DNA of 53,135 bases from an uncultured bacterium (GCA_938009275.1 CALLHY010000016.1:1-53135); one strand, 5' to 3'; positions 43,647 through 52,913 are shown, counted from the stretch's first letter. Notes: generated by a model from the letters alone, not told the origin. A program made the numbers and translations.

Positions 43647-44186
43647 ATGCAACTGAGATTCGTTAAAGACCTGGCTATTGCCTTAATAGTTATCCTCCTT
43701 TTTGCAATGGCTTTACGGCTATTCGCAATCGAGCGAAGCTGGTCAAAGATACCTGTGAAGTCCGTTCATACCAAGGAATCGGTGTCGGATACGTTGTTAA
43801 ACAAGATCAAGACAATCGAAAACTCAATACAAGATCGTAAGATGTTCGTATTTGGCTCTAATAGGGACCCCTTGAGACAAGGCAACATCATAAAAGACAA
43901 AGCAGATCGTGAAAGTGAATTCTTAGAGCAACTACGTAATACGTTCCGTCTGGCTACCGTGGCCAGAGACGAACATGGCAACAGAATTGCCTACATAGAA
44001 TACCGCGATCAAATTCACGAAGCAAGAGTAGGCCAGGTAGTTGAAGGTCGCAAGATATTGGATATTGGTTCTAGCACTATCCGCTATTCATATAACGGCA
44101 TTACCTCAACTACAGAGCTAGCCCCTCGTCCTGAAAGACCTGCTGAAGAGACCCGAACTGCCACTGGCACAAGCGGGAACTGGTAA
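43647..44186 (+). CDS. PilP/GspC-like alignment protein
   Basis: The 179-aa protein has an uncleaved N-terminal membrane helix (LAIALIVILLFAMALRLF), a polar linker, then a small beta-domain (FRLATVARDEHGNRIAYIEY, HEARVGQVVEGRKILDIGSS, TIRYSY) like the HR domain of GspC/PilP that contacts the secretin. PilP is normally a lipoprotein; this one has no lipobox, so it resembles GspC more in topology. AAAGGAGG before the ATG. It is placed just before the secretin gene, as expected. Confidence 0.75.
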   Translation: MQLRFVKDLAIALIVILLFAMALRLFAIERSWSKIPVKSVHTKESVSDTLLNKIKTIENSIQDRKMFVFGSNRDPLRQGNIIKDKADRESEFLEQLRNTFRLATVARDEHGNRIAYIEYRDQIHEARVGQVVEGRKILDIGSSTIRYSYNGITSTTELAPRPERPAEETRTATGTSGNW

Positions 44187-44213
44187 GATTATAATATGAT
44201 ACTGGGAGTAAAT

Positions 44214-45650
44214 ATGAAACACATGCTTTTAACAAAGCGTTATCTGGTAGTAACAATGATTCTTGTTCTGCTTGCGGGTGCCTCCATCCTTGGTGCCCAA
44301 GTAGCCAGGAACCCCGTTTTAGACACAAAGGTAACATTTTCAGCCGATGATGCTACCCTTTCATCTGTGGTTAAAGCCCTATCCCGCCTTAGCGGAACTA
44401 ATATTGTTGTTGCCGTTGATCAGGGCTCAGGTACTACTACTGGCAGCTTCTCGGGAAGCACCACAACTGTAGAGGAACCGAGAGTAACCATCAATATCAA
44501 TAATGTGGGTATTGAGACTGCTGTTTCTCTGGTTGCCCGTTCGGTTGGTTATTCTTACAGAGTAGTTGGCGGACATACATTCCTTGTTGGCCAAAAGCAG
44601 AACATAATGGAAGAAGTTGGCGAGAAGAGCAATATAATCTTCTTGAACAACATCGATGCTAAGAAGGTTAGCGATTCATTGCAAAAATCAGGCGTTCAGG
44701 TGACACCTCTTGAAGGCCAAAACGCCGTGATGGTTTACGGAAATCCAGATTCCTTCAAAGACATTGAAGAATTGATCAAATCTATTGATACACAGCAAGA
44801 ACAAGTAGAGATACGAGTTCGCCTGATTGAAGTGCATTTGTCTGATGCCAAGAAATATGGTATTGACTGGAGCCGTTTGAACCATCTTACTACAATCCTT
44901 GCAGAAGACCCAATTAATGCCCAAGGCGCAGGACTTCCATACGATTACTCTGATGTTACAGGTTACCTGCCTCATGGCAATCCTAATGATTTTGGTGTAG
45001 TGCCAGATGAGCAATATTTCCAGAGAATTAACGGATTCAATGATATCGGTCACTTTAGCCGTCAGTTAACAGCTTTCGATGTCACCATCGACTGGTTATT
45101 AGAAAACAATGCTGCTCAGTTATTAACAGATACTCGCGTTACCGCCCTCAATGGCGAGCTTGCAGAAATGCACATCGGTGAAATTGTTCCCTTTGTGGTC
45201 ATGGACGCTGAAAAACAGGTTCAGGTAGAGCGTGCAGAAGTTGGTATCCTGTTAAAAGTCGTTCCCAAGGTAAACCAGGATGGGAACATCACCATGGAAA
45301 TTAATCCTGAGGTAAGCTCAATTACAGAATTAGTAGGTGGGTATATCCCCCGTTCTAAGGTTCGTAGAGTAACCTCAACCGTAACTGTCCCGAACGAACA
45401 CAAGATCATTGTCGGTGGCTTGTTAAATTCAAACATTATGCAAAGAACAAACAAGCTTCCTCTGTTAGGCGACTTACCTTTTGTAGGCAAGGTATTCCAA
45501 CATCGTTATGAAGTAGTTGAGAATACAGATCTTATTATCGAGATTACCCCTCGGTTGGTTTCGATGAATGAGAAAACACCAGAGTTAAAGTTGGATAGCC
45601 GCCTCACCCGCCACCTAATCCAATACGAAGATCAAGAGGAGGAACGCTAA
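44214..45650 (+). CDS. pilQ: Type IV pilus secretin, short PilQ-like
   Basis: It forms the outer-membrane channel for the pilus. The 478 aa are short for PilQ: no AMIN domains. After the signal peptide (ending SILGAQ) there is an STN-type domain (VTFSADDATLSSVVKAL; ININNVGIETAVSLVA), one N-domain (IIFLNNIDAKKVSDSL; PDSFKDIEELIKSIDTQQEQ) and the secretin core (VTALNGELAEMHIGE, VGILLKVVPKV, IVGGLLNS, LPLLGDLPFVGKVFQ, LIIEITPRLV). ATG 44214 has GGGAG five bases before it; an ATG six codons upstream has none. The missing AMIN part suggests a different peptidoglycan anchor, perhaps the neighbouring lipoprotein. Confidence 0.93.
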   Translation: MKHMLLTKRYLVVTMILVLLAGASILGAQVARNPVLDTKVTFSADDATLSSVVKALSRLSGTNIVVAVDQGSGTTTGSFSGSTTTVEEPRVTININNVGIETAVSLVARSVGYSYRVVGGHTFLVGQKQNIMEEVGEKSNIIFLNNIDAKKVSDSLQKSGVQVTPLEGQNAVMVYGNPDSFKDIEELIKSIDTQQEQVEIRVRLIEVHLSDAKKYGIDWSRLNHLTTILAEDPINAQGAGLPYDYSDVTGYLPHGNPNDFGVVPDEQYFQRINGFNDIGHFSRQLTAFDVTIDWLLENNAAQLLTDTRVTALNGELAEMHIGEIVPFVVMDAEKQVQVERAEVGILLKVVPKVNQDGNITMEINPEVSSITELVGGYIPRSKVRRVTSTVTVPNEHKIIVGGLLNSNIMQRTNKLPLLGDLPFVGKVFQHRYEVVENTDLIIEITPRLVSMNEKTPELKLDSRLTRHLIQYEDQEEER

Positions 45651-47918
45651 ATGAGTAAGTTCAAATCCTTAATGCCAATTCTAACCTTGATGCTAGTCAT
45701 CCTGGTGAGCTTCACAGCAAGCTGTGATAAGCGGAATCCACCCCCAATTATTCCAGCAGTTCCAGCTCCACCACCAATATCTGAACTGCGCGAGATTACC
45801 CGGATATGGTCTAATCCCGAGTTCATTTATCAAGACAACAACATTACTTATGCGAACGTATTCGTAGAGGTAAAAGATGGTGAAGGCTTTGGTGTATTTA
45901 ATCAGATAGTTCAGTTCAGAACCAATCTGGGACGCGTGTTGGCAAATGTACCAACAGATAGCACCGGTGTTGCACAAACTACATTCTGGGATGATGGACA
46001 AGTGGGCATGGCGAAGATAGTTGCCGAAGTTCGTAGATATCATGCCTCTGTTGTAGACTCCATTGTAGCCTCTGATCGTGATTCCATTATGATTGAGATT
46101 AAGCCGAAACCTGGGATTGCTTCTGTTCAGCTAAATCTTCCCGGCGAAGAGGAAGATGATCCTTACGAGATGACTGTGATGCAGACGATACCTGTAACTG
46201 CCAAGCCAATAGACACCGATGGCAACTCGGTTCCCAATAACACCTTGGTAACCTTCACATGCGAAAAGGGTAGATTCATAGATTCTGCCGGTAATGAAAT
46301 TGGTCGCTCGACCATAGCTTCTACATTTAATGGGGTTGCCTCAGTTAAGTATAGCTCTTGGATAACAGCAACCACTACAACCAGCATGACAAATGAGATT
46401 ATAAAAGCTGCTATAGCTGGAGAGGAGAAGACTCGCGAGATTACCATCAGACCGGCTCGCCCTTCTACTATAGATTTACGCTCATACGTTCAAGTAGGAA
46501 CACAGATGATACAGGCAGACACTAGTTTTGTGGGAAGCCAAAATCACATTTACATGAGAGCAGGTCTTACGGATGTTTATGGCAATAGCTGTCCTGCACA
46601 ACCGGTACGGTTTACCACCGATATTGGTTCCTTCATTAACACTACACAGTCTGTAACTATAAACTCTGCTGCAGATGGCTGGGCTCAGGTTCGTTTTACC
46701 CCTGGATTATCATCAGGTGCTGCTCAGATCAGAGCTTTTGCAAATGGGGATACATTAACTTCAGTAACTATCTTCAATATAACATCCGATGAAATTCACT
46801 CTATCAGCTTCACTCAATCGGATCAGATAAACCTGAACGTTGCCAACACTGGTGGTTTGCAATCTGCCATCCTGAGAGTAAAGTTAAGAGACATTAATGG
46901 AAACCTGATTAACTCAGCGGACTCGGTATATTTCCGCATAGAAAATACAAATGCTCCCGCTGGGGCTAATCTGAACAATCAGCCTCAAGCTGACTCGGTA
47001 TTGGTGATATCTAACGGAGGTGAGGCCCAAATCTCGGTGAATAGCGGTACCGCTTCTGGTATGCTAAAGATCCGGGCTTCTGTAAAGAAAGGTTCAAAAT
47101 ATGTCTGGTCTATCAAAACCAATATTGTTATCCATGCTGGTCCTCCGGCACCTGCACCCAATGGTATAGTTCCTTTCCTACCCGCTTTCAACACAGGAAC
47201 CAATATTGGTGGCGGTCTTTGGAGAATTATCGCCGGTGCTATGGTAAAAGATATTCACAACAACCCAGTTGATAAAGGTACTGCTGTGTGGTTTGAGCTG
47301 CTAGATGCCCCGGACTGCACAATTGTTGCCGAAGCTTTTGTTGGTAATGTAAGTGCCAACGGAGATTCTGCTGCGGGTGTAGCATTTACAACATTCACCT
47401 ATAGAGGAACCATGACAAACCAAAGCATAACCATCAAGGCGAACTGTGGTGATGATGAGGATGGTAATCCTAACTTTGGTATAGCAACTATTGTATTGCC
47501 TCTAAACGATCCACGTTTTGAAGTGCATGGTCAGCCACAAGCAGTCTATTTTGATGAAGCTCCTCTCACAGCCATAAAGTCTGTTGACATCTATTGCTAT
47601 TTAACAGATGGACAAGGGCTTCCTGTTGAAGATTCGAAAATTATGCTAACCACTAATAGAGGGATATTTGTCCAGAATGTTAACGGTATATATGATCCGT
47701 TATTACCCCCAAATGAATGGTGGAGCATAATAACAGATGCCGAAGGTACAGCTAGAGGCCGGATTTCTTTCAAGGCTGTTGAATGTCCGCCACCGGATCC
47801 ATTAACCGGAAATCCAGGTTCGACAACCGCGAACGTTACCGGTAGAATAGCTTTGCAAACTCAGGGTACTTCAACAATCATAGACCTGTTCCGTTACCCC
47901 GACACAGCACCCTGGTAA
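45651..47918 (+). CDS. Large Ig-repeat (Big_1/invasin-like) lipoprotein in the pilus operon
   Basis: The 755-aa protein has a lipoprotein signal ending FTASC (Cys25; Asp follows at +2), a Pro-rich stretch (PPPIIPAVPAPPP) and about six beta-sandwich repeats of ~90-110 residues with the invasin/Big_1 signature: V-x-D-x-x-G-N/G-x-V-P-N/x, then F-T-T-x-x-G and D-G-x-A-x-V (VKDGEGFGVFNQIVQF, TDTDGNSVPNNTLVTF, TDVYGNSCPAQPVRFTTDIG, KDIHNNPVDKGTAVWF, TDGQGLPVEDSKIMLTTNRG). GGAGG lies 9 bases before the ATG, which directly abuts the secretin stop. An outer-membrane scaffold, pilotin-like or adhesin role is possible. I know of no standard pil gene with this architecture. Confidence 0.85.
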   Translation: MSKFKSLMPILTLMLVILVSFTASCDKRNPPPIIPAVPAPPPISELREITRIWSNPEFIYQDNNITYANVFVEVKDGEGFGVFNQIVQFRTNLGRVLANVPTDSTGVAQTTFWDDGQVGMAKIVAEVRRYHASVVDSIVASDRDSIMIEIKPKPGIASVQLNLPGEEEDDPYEMTVMQTIPVTAKPIDTDGNSVPNNTLVTFTCEKGRFIDSAGNEIGRSTIASTFNGVASVKYSSWITATTTTSMTNEIIKAAIAGEEKTREITIRPARPSTIDLRSYVQVGTQMIQADTSFVGSQNHIYMRAGLTDVYGNSCPAQPVRFTTDIGSFINTTQSVTINSAADGWAQVRFTPGLSSGAAQIRAFANGDTLTSVTIFNITSDEIHSISFTQSDQINLNVANTGGLQSAILRVKLRDINGNLINSADSVYFRIENTNAPAGANLNNQPQADSVLVISNGGEAQISVNSGTASGMLKIRASVKKGSKYVWSIKTNIVIHAGPPAPAPNGIVPFLPAFNTGTNIGGGLWRIIAGAMVKDIHNNPVDKGTAVWFELLDAPDCTIVAEAFVGNVSANGDSAAGVAFTTFTYRGTMTNQSITIKANCGDDEDGNPNFGIATIVLPLNDPRFEVHGQPQAVYFDEAPLTAIKSVDIYCYLTDGQGLPVEDSKIMLTTNRGIFVQNVNGIYDPLLPPNEWWSIITDAEGTARGRISFKAVECPPPDPLTGNPGSTTANVTGRIALQTQGTSTIIDLFRYPDTAPW

Positions 47919-47939
47919 TAACATAGTATTAGTTATGAA

Positions 47940-47969
47940 GGTTAGCGGGTTCCTATGAATCCGCTAACC
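47940..47969 (+). other. Intra-operon hairpin between the Ig lipoprotein gene and pilB
   Basis: GGTTAGCGGGTTC (47940-47952) pairs with GAATCCGCTAACC (47957-47969) over 13 bp with one G-T and a 4-base loop. No T-run follows, so it may lower, process or stabilise transcript upstream of the motor genes rather than end it. Confidence 0.65.
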
Positions 47970-48021
47970 ACATAACCAAATCCTTAGCGATAAAGTTCAA
48001 GTAACAAAGAAGGAAATAGTA

Positions 48022-49731
48022 ATGACTTATAACCCCCAGTTTGCCCGCATTGGTGAAGTTCTGGTTCACGAGGCCTACGTTAGTGACGATCAGGTAAAAG
48101 AGGCACTCGTAAAGCAGGGAAACTTTGGCCTAAAGCTGGGTGAGACCCTGATAAAACTCGGTTATATTACCGAAAAAGAGCTTCTAACAGCTTTAAACCT
48201 CCAGCTTGGTTACGAAATCGTAGATGAGTCTGAACTCATGGATCTGGATATAAGCATTGTCTCGCTTATTCCTGAGCCATACGCGCTGGAAAACAGAGTA
48301 ATTGCTCTGCGTGAAGAAGGTGACGGCATTGTGGTAGCTCTGGCAGATCCCGAAAACCTGACAGTTTTAGATAGCCTCAAAAAGCTAATTGGCAAGAATA
48401 TAAAGCCTGAGTTAATCGGTGATACGGTTCTGCACGATACTATCGAAAAGTATTATAAGAGCATCCGCACAACTTCCCAAGTGGAAGATGCCGTTGGTGG
48501 TTTTGACTTTGTGGCAGTTGATGAAGACGAAAACGAGATAACCATTGCTGCTGCCTCGGCCGATGCTGAAGCCCCTGTGGTAAAGCTAGTTAATCTGATT
48601 ATTAATGAAGCTATCAAAGCCGGTGCTACAGATATTCATATTGAACCCCTGGTAAAAACATCCCGCATACGTTACCGTGTTGATGGAGCTTTGCGCGAAG
48701 TAATGACTCCCCCAATAGGTATGCACCCTGGTGTTATTTCCATCATAAAGGTTATGAGTAAGCTGAACATCGCTGAGCGCCGCTTACCACAAGATGGTCA
48801 TATAGCACTGAAGACATCGGTGAAAAGCGTTGATGTTCGTGTGTCTATTACACCCACAGTGCTTGGCGAAAAAGTTGTGATGCGTCTTTTGGACAAGGGC
48901 GAATTTGGCTTCAAGCTTACCACTCTGGGCTTTGAATCTACCGATATGGACATCTTCAAAAAGATCATCCGACGTCCTTATGGCATTATTATTGTGTCCG
49001 GTCCCACAGGTAGTGGTAAATCTACTTCCTTGCATGCCGCTCTAAAAGAAATCGAAGACATCGAAACTAACATAATCACCGTTGAAGACCCAGTTGAATA
49101 CCGCCTGGAAGGCATCACTCAGATTGAGACCAAAGAACAGATTGGGCTTACCTTCGGTTCTGCGCTTCGCTCGGTTCTTCGTCAAGACCCAGATATTGTG
49201 CTGATTGGTGAAATTCGAGACGAAGAGACAGCAGACATTGCCATCAAGTTCTCGTTAACCGGTCACTTAGTGTTCTCAACCCTGCACGCCAATGACGCGC
49301 CATCAACCGTTACCCGTCTTATTGACATTGGCATTAAGCCCTACCTCGTGGGTTCATCGCTATCGTTGGTTATGGCTCAGCGATTGGTGCGTAAGATATG
49401 CAAGTATTGTATAAAAGATTACAAACCCACCGAGCAGGAGATAAAGGATTGTGGCCTTAGTCCGGAAGAAGCCGAAAAAATTAACTTCAAGATGGGCACT
49501 GGATGCGTACACTGCGATAACACAGGTTTTGCCGGCCGTGAAGGGATATTCGAGCTGCTAACCGTTACACCGGAAATTCGCAGCCTGATCTTCCAGGGTG
49601 GTAATCAAGATCTTATTCGCGATGCCGCAATAAACTCCGGCATGCGTACGCTGCACGATGCAGCCATGTCAAAAATGATACGGGGTATCACCACCATCCG
49701 CGAAGTCATCAAGATGACCGTGGTCGAATAA
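48022..49731 (+). CDS. pilB: Type IV pilus extension ATPase PilB with MshEN domain
   Basis: The 569-aa motor for pilus extension. The N-terminus carries two 24-residue MshEN motifs, R9-Q32 and K38-Q61, with a 5-residue spacer, the arrangement known to bind c-di-GMP. The ATPase core has GATDIHIEP, Walker A GPTGSGKST, Asp box VEDPVEY, Walker B DPDIVLIGEIRDEET, His box TGHLVFSTLHAND, and the zinc tetracysteine ICKYC...GCVHC. AAGAAGGAAA lies before the ATG. A 103-base gap with a hairpin separates it from the Ig lipoprotein gene; pilC follows after 24 bases. Confidence 0.97.
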   Translation: MTYNPQFARIGEVLVHEAYVSDDQVKEALVKQGNFGLKLGETLIKLGYITEKELLTALNLQLGYEIVDESELMDLDISIVSLIPEPYALENRVIALREEGDGIVVALADPENLTVLDSLKKLIGKNIKPELIGDTVLHDTIEKYYKSIRTTSQVEDAVGGFDFVAVDEDENEITIAAASADAEAPVVKLVNLIINEAIKAGATDIHIEPLVKTSRIRYRVDGALREVMTPPIGMHPGVISIIKVMSKLNIAERRLPQDGHIALKTSVKSVDVRVSITPTVLGEKVVMRLLDKGEFGFKLTTLGFESTDMDIFKKIIRRPYGIIIVSGPTGSGKSTSLHAALKEIEDIETNIITVEDPVEYRLEGITQIETKEQIGLTFGSALRSVLRQDPDIVLIGEIRDEETADIAIKFSLTGHLVFSTLHANDAPSTVTRLIDIGIKPYLVGSSLSLVMAQRLVRKICKYCIKDYKPTEQEIKDCGLSPEEAEKINFKMGTGCVHCDNTGFAGREGIFELLTVTPEIRSLIFQGGNQDLIRDAAINSGMRTLHDAAMSKMIRGITTIREVIKMTVVE

Positions 49732-49755
49732 GTAATAAGTAAAAAGGTAATCGAT

Positions 49756-51009
49756 ATGCCAACATTTGCCTATATCGTTAAAGATGCCAAGGGTGCCAGA
49801 TTAGAGGGAATGATAAAAGCCGATTCCCTCGACATGGCTGTGGACAAACTTGCCAAAGAAGGCAATACCATTATCAGCGTTAAGGCTGCCGCCGAAGGCG
49901 CTTTTAAGGGCAGACTGTCTCTTTTCGACAAACTGATGTTAACCATCTACAAGATTCGTACTGGTGTGGGACTAAAAACTCTGGTGTTCTTCACTCGTCA
50001 GTTGTCCACCATGTTTTCTGCCGGTTTAACCATCGAAAAAGCAATCACCGACCTGGAGAAAGAAGAAAAGAACAAGAAGTTTGCCAGAGTATTGCGCAAG
50101 CTGTCCGATGATATCCGCAAAGGCTTTTCCCTTTCTGAGGCCATGGAACAGCATCCGGGTGTGTTCAATCCGCTATATGTGGCACTTGTGAAAGCCGGTG
50201 AAGTTTCCGGTACACTGCATACAGTGCTGGACGAGCTTTCGGACTATCTGGAAAAGATAGAAGATACTCGTCGCAAAGTATATAGTGCAATGGCATATCC
50301 CATGTTCATGCTGGTCTTTTTGATTATCGTTGTGTGGGTTATGTTCTATTGGATTATCCCCTTGTTTGCCTCTGTTTACAAGGACTTCAATGCCGATCTT
50401 CCCGCTCCTACGGTAATTGCCATCAACACCAGTGATTTCATAGTTAACAATGCCTTTGCCGCGGTAACGATCTTCATCTTATCTCTGTTTGGCTTGTTCC
50501 TGGTGTATCTAACCGACCGGGGCAGATTTGTGATGGATTCCATCAAGCTAAAGATTCCCGTGGTTGGTGCAGTGCTAAATAACTCCATTATGAGCAAGTT
50601 CTCTCGCACATTTAGTATTCTGATGGCTGCCGGTGTTCCTATTATGGATACCATGGAGCTAACCGAAAACGTGGTGCAGAATGCCGTGGTGGAAGGTGCC
50701 GTACGCAAAGCCAGAGTTATGGTGAAAGAAGGTTATGGCGTGGCAAATGCATTCCGCAGAACCGGAATGTTTCCCCCTACGCTATTACAGATGATTGCTA
50801 CAGGCGAAGAAACAGGTGACATGGATAAGCTACTAAGCAAAGCAGCTCAATTCTATGAAAAGCTTGTGGATTCGGTAATCGATAGATTAACCTCCCTTAT
50901 AGAACCCCTGTTGATTGTTATGATGGCAGTAGTGGTGGGTGGTATAATCATCGTTATCTACCTGCCAATCTTCGACCTGGGTGAAGCCATCTCTCAAGGC
51001 ATGAAGTAA
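49756..51009 (+). CDS. pilC: Type IV pilus inner-membrane platform protein PilC
   Basis: The polytopic platform on which the PilB and PilT motors act (417 aa). It shows the start MPTFAYIVKDAKGARLEG and two T2SF domains: FFTRQLSTMFSAGLTIEKAI with GFSLSEAMEQHPGVFNPLYV in the first, and SKFSRTFSILMAAGVPIMDT with MFPPTLLQMIATGEETG in the second. Three membrane helices are placed as in the family, the last near residues 385-407 (LLIVMMAVVVGGIIIVIYLP). AAAGGT precedes the ATG. It is the last gene of the operon, followed by a hairpin. Confidence 0.96.
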   Translation: MPTFAYIVKDAKGARLEGMIKADSLDMAVDKLAKEGNTIISVKAAAEGAFKGRLSLFDKLMLTIYKIRTGVGLKTLVFFTRQLSTMFSAGLTIEKAITDLEKEEKNKKFARVLRKLSDDIRKGFSLSEAMEQHPGVFNPLYVALVKAGEVSGTLHTVLDELSDYLEKIEDTRRKVYSAMAYPMFMLVFLIIVVWVMFYWIIPLFASVYKDFNADLPAPTVIAINTSDFIVNNAFAAVTIFILSLFGLFLVYLTDRGRFVMDSIKLKIPVVGAVLNNSIMSKFSRTFSILMAAGVPIMDTMELTENVVQNAVVEGAVRKARVMVKEGYGVANAFRRTGMFPPTLLQMIATGEETGDMDKLLSKAAQFYEKLVDSVIDRLTSLIEPLLIVMMAVVVGGIIIVIYLPIFDLGEAISQGMK

Positions 51010-51051
51010 ACGACTAATGGAACCTACAATAGTAGATAGTTAGATTAAGCG

Positions 51052-51081
51052 CAAAGCCCTCAGCCTTGGTTGCGGGCTTTG
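51052..51081 (+). terminator. Likely terminator of the pilus operon
   Basis: CAAAGCCC (51052-51059) pairs with GGGCTTTG (51074-51081) across a 14-base loop, 43 bases after the pilC stop. The following tract is only moderately T-rich (TCTATTATATT). Confidence 0.65.
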
Positions 51082-51134
51082 TCTATTATATTCCATAAAG
51101 CAGTTGTTTTGGCTGCATGAATACAGGAGGAAGT

Positions 51135-52502
51135 ATGAAGAAAGCATTGCTTGGTTTGTTTGTGTTCTTGTTGACATTTGCCCTGTGGGGTTCCGATATT
51201 CTGGATGGAATCCCCCTTAAGCTGTTTGAAAACGAAAACCACTGGCGGATACATAGCGTATCCACGCAAAGTAGTGCCTGGCCTGGGGGTGATTCGAGCA
51301 ATTCACAAACCACCTACTACTATAACACAAATTATCCAAGCGAATATGATAGTGTTGTGGTAGCTACCAGCAACCAGTTTTATACTACGTCCCGCACCAT
51401 CTACACCCGCAATTACTACCCGGACTACTACGAGGTGATAGAAGAAGAATATTACAATTCCTGGGATGATGGATGGGAATTAGTTGGGCGTGAAACGAGG
51501 CGTTATAACTATTTAAACAAACTAATGGAATATGTTCAGTATCACTCAACAGAAACAGGGCTTGAGGTATTAAACCGCACAATATATGTATACAACGCCA
51601 ATGGATTAATTGAAGTGGTACAAGTCTATTCTGCCCAGGGTCAACTGCAAAGTGAAACAAATAACACGTATAATTCAAATAACTTGCTGGCAACACAGGA
51701 TATATATAACTGGGATAGCCAGGCCAATCAATTAGTTCAGTACTTTCACGAATCTCGATACTACACCCAGTATAGCAAACCGGATAGCATACATTGGTGG
51801 CAATTGAACTCGGGCAACATAGAAAACCACAGTGATTACAATTACTACAATGAACAGGGTCTTGTGTACCACAGCGAAAGCCATTCGGATAATAACATCT
51901 TAAAACGTTATTACGAATTCGTATTCGGGGATAATCGCTATTTCACTTCCAGCATCAGAACCTATAATTATACAGACATTACTACCAATCCTGTTATCAA
52001 TGACAGTACCCATACTGTGTATTCATATTCCTCAAACTACCACAATCAAACCGTACACTACTATCATAACGGAACTCAATTGTATGTGAGTAATTCTGTT
52101 TATAACGACAACTGGTGCATGACTAACCATTCCTCCAGCTACGATTATGGTACCTATGGATATAGTATGAGCAGCACCATTGTATGGGAGTCGTATACAG
52201 ATGTTATGGATGATTACATTATGCCTTCTGCTATTTCTGTACGCGTATATCCCAATCCAGCCCATAGCTCGGCTAACCTGGTGTATAAGCTATCTGAACC
52301 AGCAGTGGCAAACCTCTCAATATACAACCTTAAGGGGCAGCTAGTCTATAAGACAAACATGGGTGCCCAAACAGCGGGAGAGAATAGCTTCATTTTGCCC
52401 AGTTTGGGCGCTAATGGCTTAGGCTTATCTTCAGGTATATACCTGGTTCGTGTGGACACGGGGAAAAGCTCTCAAACTACCAGATTCGTTGTAATGAAAT
52501 AG
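51135..52502 (+). CDS. Secreted Tyr/Asn-rich repeat protein with sorting domain
   Basis: The protein has 455 aa with signal peptide KKALLGLFVFLLTFALWG. The body (~45-370) is built of loosely repeated strands rich in Tyr, Asn, Ser and Thr with a recurring N-x-x-G-L or Y-N-x-x-x-x-L pattern (YVYNANGLIEVVQVY, YNSNNLLATQDIYNW, YNEQGLVYHSESH), similar to YD/RHS-like extracellular repeats. The last ~75 residues are a sorting domain (ISVRVYPNPAHSS, LSIYNLKGQLVY, SGIYLVRVDTG, basic end). The ATG at 51135 has AGGAGG just upstream; an ATG six codons earlier does not. It lies behind the pilus operon but with its own start region, so a pilus link is unproven. Confidence 0.82.
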   Translation: MKKALLGLFVFLLTFALWGSDILDGIPLKLFENENHWRIHSVSTQSSAWPGGDSSNSQTTYYYNTNYPSEYDSVVVATSNQFYTTSRTIYTRNYYPDYYEVIEEEYYNSWDDGWELVGRETRRYNYLNKLMEYVQYHSTETGLEVLNRTIYVYNANGLIEVVQVYSAQGQLQSETNNTYNSNNLLATQDIYNWDSQANQLVQYFHESRYYTQYSKPDSIHWWQLNSGNIENHSDYNYYNEQGLVYHSESHSDNNILKRYYEFVFGDNRYFTSSIRTYNYTDITTNPVINDSTHTVYSYSSNYHNQTVHYYHNGTQLYVSNSVYNDNWCMTNHSSSYDYGTYGYSMSSTIVWESYTDVMDDYIMPSAISVRVYPNPAHSSANLVYKLSEPAVANLSIYNLKGQLVYKTNMGAQTAGENSFILPSLGANGLGLSSGIYLVRVDTGKSSQTTRFVVMK

Positions 52503-52852
52503 CATTTGCAGATACTAACTAAGCCACACTTCGTTTCACCAAGAAAAACTATAGGAGGAGAGAGGATATTTTGGGGCGTGACCGTTTGTTTTGCACTACA
52601 GTTAGTGTGGAGGCAATCAAGTGTCCCATGGTTCATCTTGATATCTAATTACAAACACCTGATGGACTCCAGCGAACCAGGCTACCTACTATTCATAATT
52701 TACTAAAACATTATTGCTGTCATTTGTCATCAGTCTGCGTCTAACCGGGCTTATCTGAAATCTAATGTTCTGAAATGTGCGCTACTCCTGTTGAGAACAA
52801 AAACCAATCCAGTAATCTCCCAACAAATTCACTAAAACTCACTAATCCAAAT
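52503..52852. other. Gene-free stretch before the repeats
   Basis: A 66-codon frame at 52506-52706 begins with TTG and has no ribosome site, so I do not support it. I saw no RNA gene and no clear terminator for the gene ending at 52502. Confidence 0.4.
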
Positions 52853-52887
52853 CCAATAATCCAATAATCCAATAATCCACCAATAAT
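52853..52887. repeat. Short tandem repeat of CCAATAAT
   Basis: Three head-to-tail copies of the 8-base unit CCAATAAT (52853-52876) are followed by CCA and a fourth copy (52880-52887). It lies 26 bases before the 119-bp palindromic element. Such arrays can change copy number by slippage. Confidence 0.85.
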
Positions 52888-52913
52888 CCATTTAATAAAC
52901 CTTAACATCCTTA

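Noticed and set aside
52506..52706. 66-codon frame after the last secreted protein
   Set aside because: TTG start, no ribosome site, no recognisable composition; likely chance.
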